From Fontibacterium universale (GTDB lineage: Bacteria; Pseudomonadota; Alphaproteobacteria; Pelagibacterales; Pelagibacteraceae): DNA of 29,169 nt. Within the stretch, counting starts at the first letter, position 1, and every line of letters starts with the position of its first letter. The translations under genes and the position numbers were made by a program. Of the stretch, positions 8,791 through 17,740 are shown piece by piece. Location of the stretch: the NCBI GenBank assembly GCA_965236175.1, contig CBDEAT010000009.1, forward strand, positions 1 through 29,169, written 5' to 3'. Below the pieces are notes generated by a model, which did no database searches, was not told where the DNA came from, and worked only from the letters and a program-made list of their open reading frames with translations.

Positions 8791-8895
8791 GGGGGGGTTA
8801 TGTTAAATATACATAACACTAAATTTACAAAACCTATAGTTTTCACAATCAGATTCTGATCCCTTTTGATGTCGTGGCTATAGGTGTTTTTTTTG
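8791..8895 (+). ncRNA. candidate structured RNA or attenuator ahead of the Cys-pair gene
   Basis: After a run of seven G come a 7-bp hairpin (GTTATGT 8797-8803 / ACATAAC 8811-8817) and an 8-bp outer stem (ACCTATAG 8832-8839 / CTATAGGT 8878-8885) that encloses an inner hairpin (ATCAGA 8848-8853 / TCTGAT 8855-8860). The outer stem is followed by eight T (8887-8894), the sign of intrinsic termination, and the next gene's ATG is only five bases later. So this is either a small RNA with its own terminator or an attenuator. No known riboswitch core is recognised. Confidence 0.4.
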
Positions 8896-8899
8896 TTTT

Positions 8900-9337
8900 A
8901 TGAGAACAGCTAGAATAATATGCCCTTATTGCAGTAATGTGCAAAAAATTTTTCATCTTTCTTATAATCTAAAAAAGTTTTTCAATATTTTTTCAAAACA
9001 AGAACAGTTAATTCCAACCAGATCAATTACAGATATTAACAAACAAATTAAAAAATTTTCATGCAAAACATGCTTAAAGGATCTTATTTATTTTTATAAT
9101 ATCAATACCAAAGAATATTTTATTGATGGTTTTCATTTGAAATATGCAAGGGAACTTATTTTAAATAAAAGAAATGGTATTGATCTTTTAAAAAATAAAA
9201 TAGTTAAATTGGAGAATGTGGAAAACAGCTCTGAAAATGAAAAGTTACTAGAATATTTAAGAATAAAAGTGATTAAAGAGGATGAAGAATTAAATCACCT
9301 AAAAGAAGAATATAAAGATTTACCTTTAAAATTATAA
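8900..9337 (+). CDS. unidentified Cys-pair (zinc-ribbon-like) protein with coiled tail
   Basis: 145 residues. Two CxxC pairs, CPYC (8-11) and CKTC (55-58), are spaced like a four-Cys zinc site. The C-terminal half (~85-140) is highly charged, with heptad-like Leu/Ile spacing, and probably forms a long helix or coiled coil. I do not recognise the family. No Shine-Dalgarno is seen: the start is preceded by T8-GTTTT, the end of the terminator-like element, so translation may begin on a leaderless or read-through transcript. The coding frame itself looks real from its composition. Confidence 0.6.
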   Translation: MRTARIICPYCSNVQKIFHLSYNLKKFFNIFSKQEQLIPTRSITDINKQIKKFSCKTCLKDLIYFYNINTKEYFIDGFHLKYARELILNKRNGIDLLKNKIVKLENVENSSENEKLLEYLRIKVIKEDEELNHLKEEYKDLPLKL

Positions 9338-9375
9338 TTTCTAAAGCGGACAAAATTATCTGCCCGCTTTAGAAA
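9338..9375. terminator. bidirectional terminator hairpin
   Basis: A perfect 12-bp inverted repeat (TTTCTAAAGCGG 9338-9349 / CCGCTTTAGAAA 9364-9375) begins right behind the stop of the gene ending at 9337 and lies 15 bases before the end of the leftward gene at 9391. A convergent pair sharing one hairpin is the obvious reading; the T-runs are short. Confidence 0.65.
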
Positions 9376-9390
9376 TATAAAGAAATGTTA

Positions 9391-9642
9391 TTAGATTGTA
9401 ACTTTAGAGCCAATTAACTTTAAAGCATCACGACAAGCCGCTTCTGATTTATCATGAGTTTTGTCATTGTGAAGTTTTTCACAATCAGCTCTTAATTTTT
9501 TTGCTTTTGTAACATCGTCAGCTTTTGCTTTTGTTGTTTTAACATCAGCATCAAACTGTGCCATTAATTTTGGACATAGTTTTGCATAAACAGTTGTAGT
9601 TACTAAAAACATACTTACTATTAATACTAGTATTTTTTTCAT
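9391..9642 (-). CDS. small secreted helical protein, unidentified
   Basis: 83 residues: a clear signal peptide (~1-20, ending VYA), then a Lys-, Asp- and Ala-rich helical domain with three Cys (CPKL, DCEK and ACRD). The pattern resembles small periplasmic proteins of unknown function. Signal and length are clear; no role can be given. Confidence 0.65.
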   Translation of the reverse strand: MKKILVLIVSMFLVTTTVYAKLCPKLMAQFDADVKTTKAKADDVTKAKKLRADCEKLHNDKTHDKSEAACRDALKLIGSKVTI

Positions 9643-9745
9643 TTTTTTAATCGTTTAGTTATTGGCTAAATTTACTACAAGTTCAAAAGAAAGTCTTTTG
9701 ATTAAATATCTTGATTATTGCAGATTTTTTATATCTATTTTAACT

Positions 9746-10042
9746 ATGATTAAAAAATATTTTACATTTTTAACTTTAATATTTTTAGTTTATTCGTGCA
9801 CAATTATTTCAGAAAAAGCTGCACAAAAAGCTGATAAAGAAAATGCTTATCTTTCTACATTCTTAAATAAATCCTCAGCAAATCTAAATTCAACACTTGG
9901 TAAACCAACTCAGGTTTTATCCGAAGGTAATTTAACCGTTCATGTTTATGAAGTAAAAGGCACTCTATTTGACTGCCAGAGAAAATTTACAATTGATAAT
10001 AAAAATATCGTGACAGGTTTCGTTTCCACGTGCTGGGATTGA
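9746..10042 (+). CDS. small lipoprotein, unidentified
   Basis: 98 residues from the ATG at 9746. An upstream in-frame TTG at 9662 would add 28 residues in front of the signal and is rejected. Lys-Lys plus a hydrophobic core lead to the lipobox LVYSC, so the mature protein is lipid-anchored at that Cys (residue ~18). The mature part contains a short LNSTLGKPTQVL segment resembling SmpA/BamE-like and other small outer-membrane lipoproteins in which a LG-x-P motif begins the fold, and two Cys (DCQRK, STCWD) near the end that could pair. Family not assigned. Confidence 0.68.
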   Translation: MIKKYFTFLTLIFLVYSCTIISEKAAQKADKENAYLSTFLNKSSANLNSTLGKPTQVLSEGNLTVHVYEVKGTLFDCQRKFTIDNKNIVTGFVSTCWD

Positions 10043-10091
10043 TTAGTTAATTATTTAATTTTTCATAACTTTTTTCGTATACTGTAAAGCC

Positions 10092-11177
10092 ATGAAAAGA
10101 ATTGGTATTTTAACCTCAGGTGGCGATTGCGCAGGTTTAAATGCTGCTATGCGCTCCATTTTTTACCGTGCCAAAAAATATGGCATGGAAGTTGTTGGCA
10201 TTAAAGATGGGACTTTAGGTCTTATTCAAAGACCAGTTAATTCTATTGAACTGAATTATGAAATTGTCAGCGGATCTTTATTTAGAGAAGGTGGAACTTT
10301 TCTTGGCACCACAAATAAAGGAGATCCTTTTCATTTTAAGGGTGAGGATGGAAAGTATTCTGATGTGTCTGATAAAATTATTGAAGGTTATAAATTATTA
10401 AAACTAGATGGTCTTATTGTCATTGGTGGCGATGGCAGTATGAAAATATTTAAAAAATTAGCAGATAAAGGAAAATTAAACATCGTTGCCATTCCAAAGA
10501 CCATTGATAACGATGTCGGGGCAACCGAAAACTCCATTGGCTTTAACACTGCTGTTGCTGTTGCAACGGAGGCATTAGATAATTTACACGCAACTGCAGC
10601 CAGTCATCACCGTGCTATGATTTTACAAGTGATGGGCAGAGATGCAGGTCATATTGCACTTAATACTGGAATTGCAGGAGGAGCGGATGTGATTTTAATT
10701 CCAGAACTTCCTTACACCATTGATGGAATAATAAAGAAATTAAATGAAATGAAGAAACATAACATTCACCATTCCCTTATTGTTGTGGCTGAAGCTGCAA
10801 AAACAGAACAGGGTGAAACATATATGATCCATTATGCAGATGGTGAAAAACGCCTTGGCGGAATTGGAGATTATATTGCTGAACAGATTATGAAAAAATC
10901 TGACATTGAATGTAGAGTAACCACATTAGGGCATGTGCAAAGAGGAGCACGACCTACTGCAAATGATCGAATTTTAGCAAGTGCCTTTGGTGTCCATGCC
11001 GTTGATTTACTAGTTCGAGGCAAATTTAATAGAATGGTTGCTTGGCAGAATAGACATGTGGTGGATGTTGCAATTGATGAAGCCGTTAATACTTATAAAG
11101 TCGTTGATCAAAATGAAGGGTTAGTTGATACCGCTTTTGCTTTAGGTATTTATATTGGCACTACTGATTCAGTATAA
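10092..11177 (+). CDS. pfkA: 6-phosphofructokinase (PfkA family)
   Basis: 361 residues covering the whole PfkA fold: GGDCAGLN (11-18), IGGDGS (111-116), PKTIDND (135-141, catalytic Asp139) and MGRDAG (181-186), then the fructose-6-phosphate region with GHVQRGARPT. It phosphorylates fructose 6-phosphate to the 1,6-bisphosphate. Phosphoryl donor: known PPi enzymes have Asp after GGD and Lys in P-K-TIDND, whereas classical ATP enzymes have Gly in both places. Here the pair is Gly/Lys, as in the actinobacterial-type group, so ATP is more likely but not certain. With pyruvate kinase 1.2 kb away it suggests a working Embden-Meyerhof route. Confidence 0.92.
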   Translation: MKRIGILTSGGDCAGLNAAMRSIFYRAKKYGMEVVGIKDGTLGLIQRPVNSIELNYEIVSGSLFREGGTFLGTTNKGDPFHFKGEDGKYSDVSDKIIEGYKLLKLDGLIVIGGDGSMKIFKKLADKGKLNIVAIPKTIDNDVGATENSIGFNTAVAVATEALDNLHATAASHHRAMILQVMGRDAGHIALNTGIAGGADVILIPELPYTIDGIIKKLNEMKKHNIHHSLIVVAEAAKTEQGETYMIHYADGEKRLGGIGDYIAEQIMKKSDIECRVTTLGHVQRGARPTANDRILASAFGVHAVDLLVRGKFNRMVAWQNRHVVDVAIDEAVNTYKVVDQNEGLVDTAFALGIYIGTTDSV

Positions 11178-11259
11178 TTTTTAGATATATTTTTTAAGCT
11201 TAAAACTTACACTAAAATTATCTATCAAATTTCAATATTTTATAAAGTGGGAGAAAATA

Positions 11260-11638
11260 TTGCCACTAGATAAAGAGTCATTATCAAATATTAGTTCATA
11301 TTTATTTGAGGAGTTTTTAAAACATACCGATAAATATAAAACTGTTTCCTATTTTCGCAGATCTCCAGGTGGAAGTTTATTAATGTTTAAAATTATGCAT
11401 AATTATTTTTTAAACAAAGATCTTCATGTTGAAGAATTAATTAGAAAAGTGCCTATCAGCATTGCTTCAAGACTTTCATTATTTACTTTAATTGATAATG
11501 CAGTGAAAAAAGGAATTTTAAATAAAAGAAAGCTCTGCAGGAGGTGATAAAAGAAAAAAGAGTATTACCCCTTCAGATATTTTTATCAAAGAATATAAAG
11601 ATTGGTTGCATCATTATATTAGCGAAATTAACTCTTAA
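11260..11638 (+). CDS. winged-helix (MarR-like) protein, one-base frame break
   Basis: TTG start with a well-placed GGGAG six bases upstream. The first 90 residues contain a winged-helix core (LLMFKIMHNYFLNKDLHVEE, then PISIASRLSLFTLIDNAVKKG). The frame runs off at 11547 (stop TGA), but dropping one A from the AAAA near 11525 continues as ESSAGGDKRKKSITPSDIF to a stop at 11638. That gives 125 residues whose wing (DKRKKSITPS) matches the neighbour's DKRSTIIIPS. It is therefore a paralogue of the gene at 11726 and probably DNA-binding. Target unknown. Confidence 0.65.
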
Positions 11639-11725
11639 AAAAAACCTCAATAAATTCAAGGCAAAAAGACCTGTAAAAAAAAAAACAGTTTGCCATTCTA
11701 ATTTTGAATTATCTAAAATTTGCAA

Positions 11726-12139
11726 ATGGCTAAAGTATTAAAAATTAAAAAAAGCCTAAATAAAAATATTCCCTTACCTGAGTTGTATGTGCAAAATTTA
11801 TTTTATACCTACACTAATGATACTTTTAAAGAGGTTAATTATTGTCGAGCAGATCTAACCCGCCATTTGATGTTGTTAAAAGCTATGGAATATAACCTTG
11901 GCAAACGTCCATTGCGTTTTGAAGATTTAATTGAGGCTATTCCAACAAATGTTTGCTCCCGTTCACATAAGGTACATTGTATTAATGATTTATGCGAGAG
12001 AGGTATTTTTGAGAGAAAAGAAAATCCAACTGATAAGAGATCAACAATTATTATCCCTTCTAAAAAAACGAATGATCAGTATTTAAAACTATTTAATCTT
12101 TATAAAAATACGATTAAATTATTTGATTTTGAACAATAG
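11726..12139 (+). CDS. winged-helix (MarR-like) protein
   Basis: 137 residues from the ATG at 11726 (an in-frame TTG two codons earlier is less likely). The core has helices LTRHLMLLKAMEYNLGKRPL and IPTNVCSRSHKVHCINDLCE, followed by the wing ERKENPTDKRSTIIIPS, where the Asp-Lys-Arg and Pro-Ser are the signature that MarR-like regulators share. A tandem paralogue of 11260-11638, suggesting local duplication. Lys-rich N-terminal extension of ~15 residues. Ligand and target unknown. Confidence 0.68.
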   Translation: MAKVLKIKKSLNKNIPLPELYVQNLFYTYTNDTFKEVNYCRADLTRHLMLLKAMEYNLGKRPLRFEDLIEAIPTNVCSRSHKVHCINDLCERGIFERKENPTDKRSTIIIPSKKTNDQYLKLFNLYKNTIKLFDFEQ

Positions 12140-12145
12140 TTATTC

Positions 12146-12344
12146 TTATTTAAATATCTTAAAAAACAAAGAGACAATAATTGAAATAACGATGCAGGTA
12201 ATGATAGGGAAGTAGAAAGAATATTTCTCACCCTTCACACTAATATCCCCAGGCAATCTGCCAAGGGGAATTTCCTTAGCAAGCGGCCAAAATAATCCAA
12301 CGAATTAATATTAAAATCCCAATGATGATTAGTGCTTTTTGCAT
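12146..12344 (-). CDS. DUF2905 family small membrane protein, one-base frame break
   Basis: Starts with an ATG that overlaps the pyruvate kinase stop (TAATG). The first 16 codons give MQKALIIIGILILIR, then the frame meets a stop; skipping one base near 12300 continues with GLFWPLAKEIPLGRLPGDI and ends at 12146. The repaired 65-residue product is the family pattern: one membrane helix, LGRLPGDI, an Arg/Lys-rich turn, FYFPI and a second membrane helix. The 199-base length equals 66 codons plus exactly one extra base. Inner membrane, function unknown. Confidence 0.8.
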
Positions 12345-13757
12345 TAGTTTTTACCTAATTGATAAAGTCTTATCATGTTTGTCATTTTCGATTTACCAAA
12401 TGGTAAACCTGCTGTGATAATAGCATAACCTCCAACTTTAGTTAATTTTCTAGATTTAATAATTTGTTTTGAGATTTCCATCATCTCTTTCCAGTTCTTA
12501 GCATCGCTATTGGTAATAGAAGTAATGCCCCACAGTAATGACAACTGCCTTGAGATATTAATGTGTGGAGATATCGTTATAATTTTTGCAGAAGGTCTTA
12601 TAGCTGAGATTAATTTTGCAGTATTACCTGTAACTGAAAAACCAATGATGGCTTCAACTTTAATGTTGTAAGCAATATCTTTGATTGCAAGGGCGATTGC
12701 TTTAACTGGTTCATTGTTAATTTTAGTATTACTTTTAAATAAAGTTATATTTTCTTTTTTATATTTTTCAGTTGAGACAATAGTTTTCTTCATGGCTTGA
12801 ACTGCTTGAAGGGGATATTTTCCAACGGCTGTTTCAGCAGATAACATCACAACATCGGCTCCTTGAAATACGGCAGTTCCCACATCGTTAATTTCAGCAC
12901 GCGTTGGTTTATTGTTTTCAATCATGCTCTCAAGCATTTGTGTTGCAATGATTACGGGTTTACCAAGTTCAGAACATTTTTTAACAATATCTAATTGAAC
13001 ATGCGGCACTTCATTAGCACCGATTTCAACGGCAAGATCACCTCGTGCAACCATAATGGCATCTGAAGTATTAATAATGTCTTTAATATTTTTAATAGCG
13101 CTCTTGTTTTCAATCTTTGCAATAATGCCGATATCTTTTGAAATAAGTTTTCTTGTTTCTTTGATAATTTTTGAATTTTTTACATAAGATAGCGCAATCC
13201 AATTGCAGTTTAGTTTTTTTGCAATTTGAACATCGCGTTTATCTTTTGCTGTTAGGTTATCAAAATCAACTTCAAGTCCTGGAATATGAATGCTTTTAAA
13301 GTTTTTAATAACACAATCATTTTGACAAATCGTTTGAATGGAGTTTTTTGCAAGTTTTGCAATTTTAAAGACGAATTTTCCATCATCAATTAGGATTTTA
13401 TTACTCTTCTTTATTTTTTTAAAAATTTCAGGGTAGGGAAGGTAAACTCTACTTTGACTGCCTATTTTTTTATTTAGATCAAAATTAAAAGTGTCTCCTT
13501 CTTTTAAGAGAAACTTGATTGCCTAAAATTTTACCAATTCGAAGCTTAATCCCTTGTAAATCTGCAACAATTGCAATGGGCTTTGTATTTGCTTTTTCGC
13601 AGTCTCTAATAATTTTTACAATTTTTTCAATACCCGTTAAATTATGACTAAAGTTAATTCTAAATCCATCCACACCAGAGCGGATTAAACTATTAATAAT
13701 ATTTTTCTTAAATATTGCAGGACCTAGGGTTGCTAGAATTTTTGCTTTTTTATCCAT
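12344..13757 (-). CDS. pyk: pyruvate kinase, one-base frame break
   Basis: Two frames form one gene. The N-terminal 85 residues carry KILATLGPAI, FRINFSH (substrate loop) and ADLQGIKLRIG; the remainder contains DDGKFVFKIA, the catalytic Lys segment IIAKIENKSA, MVARGDLAVEIG, PVIIATQMLESM and ADVVMLSAETAVGKYP. The break is at the TTTT run 13502-13505: removing one T joins them as VSLKEGDTFNFDL, giving about 470 residues, the usual length. ADLQG is followed by Ile where most relatives have Pro. The enzyme makes pyruvate and ATP from phosphoenolpyruvate. Its stop overlaps the DUF2905 start. Confidence 0.9.
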
Positions 13758-13831
13758 TAACTTCTTTCAATATAAAGATGCATTTTGGCAAATATAAGAT
13801 GAGTATGATACATTATTTTAAAGAATTCATT

Positions 13832-14752
13832 ATGAAAGCTTATATCATCCATGAAAATGATGAGTGGACTTTACCACTCAAAGAAAACTTACAAAAATTA
13901 TCTGTGCCCTTTGAAGATTGGCACATGGCAAAGGTAAATTTAAATACTGCATCTGCTCCGCCTGTTGGAGTTTTTTATAATCGTATGAGCGCCTCTTCTC
14001 ATTCAAGAGGTCATCGCTTTGCTCCTGAATACACAGCGGTGATTTTAAATTGGTTAGCAGCGCACAATAGAAGAATTATTAATGGTGAAAATGCTTTAGC
14101 TTTAGAGATTAGTAAATCTCTTCAATATAAAAAATTAAATGAACAAAACATTAAAACCCCAAAATCTATTTTTTGTTCAGGAAAAGAAAATATTTTATCT
14201 GCGGCAGATCATTTTAATAAACCCTTTATTACAAAGCATAATAGGGCAGGACGTGGACTTGGCGTTAAGTTATTTCAAAACAAAGCTGAACTAGAAAATT
14301 ATGTTATGGGTAGTCAGTTTGAAGACTCCATTGATGGAATTACTATTTTACAAGAATTTATTGAGGCGGATCCAAAAGTTGTCACACGTGTTGAGTTTAT
14401 AGGTTCTAAATTTTTCTACGCGGTGCAAGTGGATGCAAGTGATAGTTTTGAATTATGTCCTGCGGATGCATGTAATGTTGAAGAGCAGTTCTGCCCAACT
14501 AATCCAGATGGTAATAAATTTATGATTGTAAAAAATTATCAAAATCCTCTTATTGAGAAGTATGAAAAATTCTTAAAGGCTAATAATATTGAGGTTGCAG
14601 GGATTGAATATATGCTTGATAAAAACGGCACGATGTTCACTTACGATGTAAATACCAATACCAATTACAATTCTATTGCAGAAAAGAAAGCAGGATTATC
14701 TGGAATGCTTAAAATAGCTGAGTTTATAAAAGCAGAACTTGCAAAATTATAA
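13832..14752 (+). CDS. ATP-grasp ligase, RimK/glutathione-synthase-like
   Basis: 306 residues from the ATG at 13832. The frame is open further upstream, but that part overlaps the start of pyruvate kinase on the other strand. ATP-grasp marks: FITKHNRAGRGLGVKLF (Lys and Gly-rich loop that clamps ATP), ITILQEFIEAD (adenine-contact Glu/Phe), VTRVEFIGSKFFYAV, and the metal site VAGIEYMLDKNGTMFTYDVN with the closing Asp-Val-Asn-Thr-Asn. Such enzymes join a carboxylate to an amine through an acyl phosphate. The N-terminal domain (MKAYIIHENDEW) is the pre-ATP-grasp fold. Substrate not known; divergent from pyruvate kinase. Confidence 0.78.
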   Translation: MKAYIIHENDEWTLPLKENLQKLSVPFEDWHMAKVNLNTASAPPVGVFYNRMSASSHSRGHRFAPEYTAVILNWLAAHNRRIINGENALALEISKSLQYKKLNEQNIKTPKSIFCSGKENILSAADHFNKPFITKHNRAGRGLGVKLFQNKAELENYVMGSQFEDSIDGITILQEFIEADPKVVTRVEFIGSKFFYAVQVDASDSFELCPADACNVEEQFCPTNPDGNKFMIVKNYQNPLIEKYEKFLKANNIEVAGIEYMLDKNGTMFTYDVNTNTNYNSIAEKKAGLSGMLKIAEFIKAELAKL

Positions 14753-14795
14753 TTTTAGATTTGAAAATTTGTAAATAATTTATATAAAATAAATT

Positions 14796-15002
14796 ATGGC
14801 TGATAATGATAATAATATGTACCGAAGTAGCGATGATAAAGTGATCGCTGGAGTTTGTTCAGGGATCGCTCATAAATTAAATTTTAGCAAATGGGGCCTT
14901 CGTTTTGCATTTATCGTGGGTGCTTGGTTTTATGGAATTACTATTCTTGCCTACATTATCTGTTGGATGGTTTTTAAATCGCGTTCAACTTTCAGTCGTT
15001 AA
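14796..15002 (+). CDS. PspC domain protein
   Basis: 68 residues: a short polar head, then the PspC signature RSSDDKVIAGVCSGIAHKLN and the paired membrane segment WGLRFAFIVG...ITILAYIICWMVF. PspC proteins are inner-membrane sensors or toxin-like partners in the phage-shock response; here there is no PspA or PspB nearby, so it may be a stand-alone envelope-stress factor. Only 22 bases before the asparaginase start. Confidence 0.88.
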   Translation: MADNDNNMYRSSDDKVIAGVCSGIAHKLNFSKWGLRFAFIVGAWFYGITILAYIICWMVFKSRSTFSR

Positions 15003-15024
15003 GTCTTTTTTTTAAATTTAAATT

Positions 15025-16024
15025 ATGAGTGAAGAAACTATTAAGTTTGTAGATTTAGTCTCATCTACGCGAGGCAATATTGTAGAAAATATCCATCAAG
15101 GTGTTGCGGTTGCAATGGATTCTGAAGGACGTGTGATTAAAAAATGGGGCGATATTACAACTGAAATTTTTCCACGTTCCGCTCTTAAACTTATTCAAAC
15201 ATTTGGAATTATAACCACAGGCGCTGATAAAGGCTTTAAGATTAAGCGATGAAAGAATTGCATTTGCAACATCCTCTCATCATGCAGAACCAGTGCATTT
15301 GGACATGGTTAAATCTTGGCTTTCTGAATTAGAACTAGAAGAGGAAGATTTAATGTTAGGACCTGCTTGGCCACTTGGACAGAAAAGAAAAGATTATATT
15401 GTCAGACACGAAGGACGAAAGAGTAGAATTTATCATAATTGTTCTGGAAAACATTGCGGGCAATTATCTATTTGCAAACACAGTAAATTTAAAACTTTAA
15501 ATTATCACGATCCAAAACATCCAGTGCAAAAACTATTTATAGAAAATTTAGAAAAATTAGCTGAAGTTAAGATTAAAAATATTGGAATTGATGGCTGCAA
15601 TTTACCAGCGCCAAGTTTACCCCTTAATCAATTTGCAAAAGCTTTAACAAAGTTTGCAGATCCTTCAAAATTAGAAGGAATTGAACAAAAGGCGGTGATT
15701 AAAATATTTGAATCTTGTGTAAAACATCCCGTGTTATTTGGTGGATCTGAAAGTGTGAATTCTATTTTAACAAAGAGCAGTGACAAAAAAGTTCTTGTTA
15801 AAAATGGTGCAGATGGTGTTTTTATAGCGGTTATTCCACAAGAAAAAGTATCAATCGTTGTTAAAATTAAAGACGGCAATATGAAAGCAGCCGAGGTTGC
15901 AATTGCTGGAATATTAAGAGAATTAAAATTTTTAGAAAATGATGAGACGAAAAGTCTCAGCAGTCAGCCAATCTTAAATTCAACTGTTGCAAAGACTGGA
16001 AAAATAGAGTGGATTTCCTCTTAA
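15025..16024 (+). CDS. L-asparaginase II family protein, one-base frame break
   Basis: The first frame gives VDLVSSTRGNIVENIHQGVA and FPRSALKLIQTF, the substrate-site motif of the plant-type/Rhizobium asparaginase II family, and stops at 15252. One base removed near 15238-15241 continues as KLSDERIAFATSSHHAEPVH, then CSGKHCGQL (family Cys/Lys motif), GIDGCNLPAPSLPL and a C-terminal domain to 16024. Length 1000 bases equals 333 codons plus one. It would release ammonia from asparagine in the cytoplasm; an amidase on another substrate is possible. Confidence 0.86.
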
Positions 16025-16073
16025 AAATAAATTTACTTATTAATTTATTGTGGTTTACTAACTTTTATATTTA

Positions 16074-17251
16074 ATGGCAAAATCAAATTCTTTTCGATCC
16101 GGTAAACACTTATTACAAGTTCCAGGACCTACCAATATTCCTGATCGAGTTTTAAGAGCAATGAGTTCTCCAACAATAGATCACCGTGGTCCTGAATTTG
16201 CAGAAATTACAAAAAGAGTTTTAGACAGAATTAGAGGAATTTTTAAAACTACTCAGCCTGTTATTATATTTCCAGGTTCAGGAACGGGAGCTTGGGAAGC
16301 TGCAATTGTAAATACATTAAATCCTTACGATAAAGTATTGATGTTTGAAACTGGTCAGTTTTCATCATTATGGGCAGAGCAGGCAAAAAAATTTAATTTA
16401 GAAGTTGATTTTGTTCCAGGCGATTGGCGCACTGGTGCAGATGCAAAGATTGTTGAGAAAAAATTAAGTGAAGACAAGTCACATAAAATAAAAGCAGTTT
16501 TTGCTTTACATAATGAAACGTCCACAGGCGTTACAAGTAACATTGCAAAAATTCGACAAGCAATGGATAGCGCAAAACATCCAGCGCTATTAATGGTTGA
16601 TACAATTTCATCCCTTGCTTCAATTGATTATTGTCACGATGATTGGAAAGTCGATGTAACAGTATGTGGATCACAAAAGGGACTCCTATTACCTCCTGGA
16701 CTTTCTTTTAATGCTGTAAGTCAAAAAGCTTTAGAGGCTCATAAAAAATCTACGATGCAAAAATCATATTGGGATTGGAAACCCATATTTGACAAATAAT
16801 AAAGACGGATGCTTTTCCATACACCCCACCAGTAAATATGTTTTTTGGACTAGATGAAGCAATCGATATGTTAAATGAAGAGGGATTAGAAAATGTTTTT
16901 AAACGTCATGCACGATTAGCTGAGGCAACAAGAGTGGCCGTTAAAGCTTGGGGCCTTGAGATTTTAGCTAAAAATCCAGAGGAATATTCAAACACTATTA
17001 CTGCAGTTCTGCTTCCACAAGGACATGATTCAGACAATCTTCGAAAAATTATTTATGATGAATATAATATGTCTTTAGGAATGGGCTTAAATAAAGTGAA
17101 GGGGAAAGTATTTAGAATAGGTCACCTTGGAGATTTTAATGAACTGATGTTGTCTGGAACTTTAGCGGGTGTTGAACTTGGACTTAGAAAAGCAAAAATT
17201 CCTCATAAATCAGGCGGGCTCATGGCTGCCATAGATTATCTTGCAAAATAA
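16074..17251 (+). CDS. class V aminotransferase (serine-glyoxylate / alanine-glyoxylate type), two one-base frame breaks
   Basis: A pyridoxal-phosphate enzyme. N-terminal part: LQVPGPTNIPDRVLRAM, DHRGPEFAEI, PGSGTGAWEAAI and LFxETGQFS-type cofactor site, LMVDTISSLASIDY (cofactor Asp) and CGSQKGLLLPPG, whose Lys forms the Schiff base. C-terminal part: FFGLDEAIDML through LAGVELGLRKA. The frame stops near 16797; removing one A (16790-16795 area) and one T from TTTT (~16813) gives FDNNKDGCFPYTPPVNMFF, exactly the family's FPYTP. Repaired length about 391 residues, normal. Likely links serine and glyoxylate/glycine metabolism. Confidence 0.88.
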
Positions 17252-17265
17252 ATTTTAGTAAATGT

Positions 17266-17622
17266 TTAGCGGTTAAAATATTTACTCTTTATATATAACG
17301 GCAAAGCAAGACACTCATAAATTAAGAAGAAGAATGGGTAAATTATAGGGTTGCCAAGTATTTTTGCTAAAATTTTAAAATTATCAATTTCCTCCCAAAT
17401 AATTAAAAAAACCTTTGCACCCACAACCAAATGTCCGTGCACTAAAGCGTGCATTCGCCTCATTAATTGATCTTTGGTTTTTTTCGTCTCGATATAAGCC
17501 TTCACATTGTCATGGATGTTGACCCACTCGAATAAAGGATTGTTTATTTTTTTTTTATAAAAATTGATTTCACTATTGCAGATGCCACAAGACTGGTTGT
17601 AATAAATTTTTACTATTTGCAT
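17266..17622 (-). CDS. DCC family (DUF393) thiol-disulfide-like protein
   Basis: 118 residues. The N-terminus IYYNQSCGICNSEINFY contains the CxxC (Cys13-Cys16) that follows the usual Asp-Gly in this family; here Asp-Gly is replaced by Asn-Gln-Ser. A membrane-seeking C-terminal segment (IIYPFFFLIYECLALPLYI) is normal for DCC proteins. Redox or structural role; function not established. Convergent with the aminotransferase and divergent from katG (118 bases). Confidence 0.83.
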   Translation of the reverse strand: MQIVKIYYNQSCGICNSEINFYKKKINNPLFEWVNIHDNVKAYIETKKTKDQLMRRMHALVHGHLVVGAKVFLIIWEEIDNFKILAKILGNPIIYPFFFLIYECLALPLYIKSKYFNR

Positions 17623-17740
17623 ATGATTTAATTGTCTGCGTCATTTTACTATAAAAAAACTAAACCTAAAGTAGAAATAAATTAATTGTTTTCTTAACAT
17701 TAGATCTTTTATTTGGTAGAAATCACCTCTTTTAAAAATT

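Larger units (their letters stand above)
8527..8899. other. 373-base stretch without a gene
   Basis: I see no coding frame with protein-like composition. The left half (8527-8735) is plain AT-rich DNA that should hold the promoter of the leftward carboxypeptidase gene. The right half holds the palindrome at 8735-8764 and the structured element at 8791-8895, listed separately. Confidence 0.6.

Noticed and set aside
11544..11741. 65-codon plus-strand frame between the winged-helix genes
   Set aside because: Overlaps the repaired end of the first gene in another frame; its Lys-rich translation comes from poly-A and looks non-coding.
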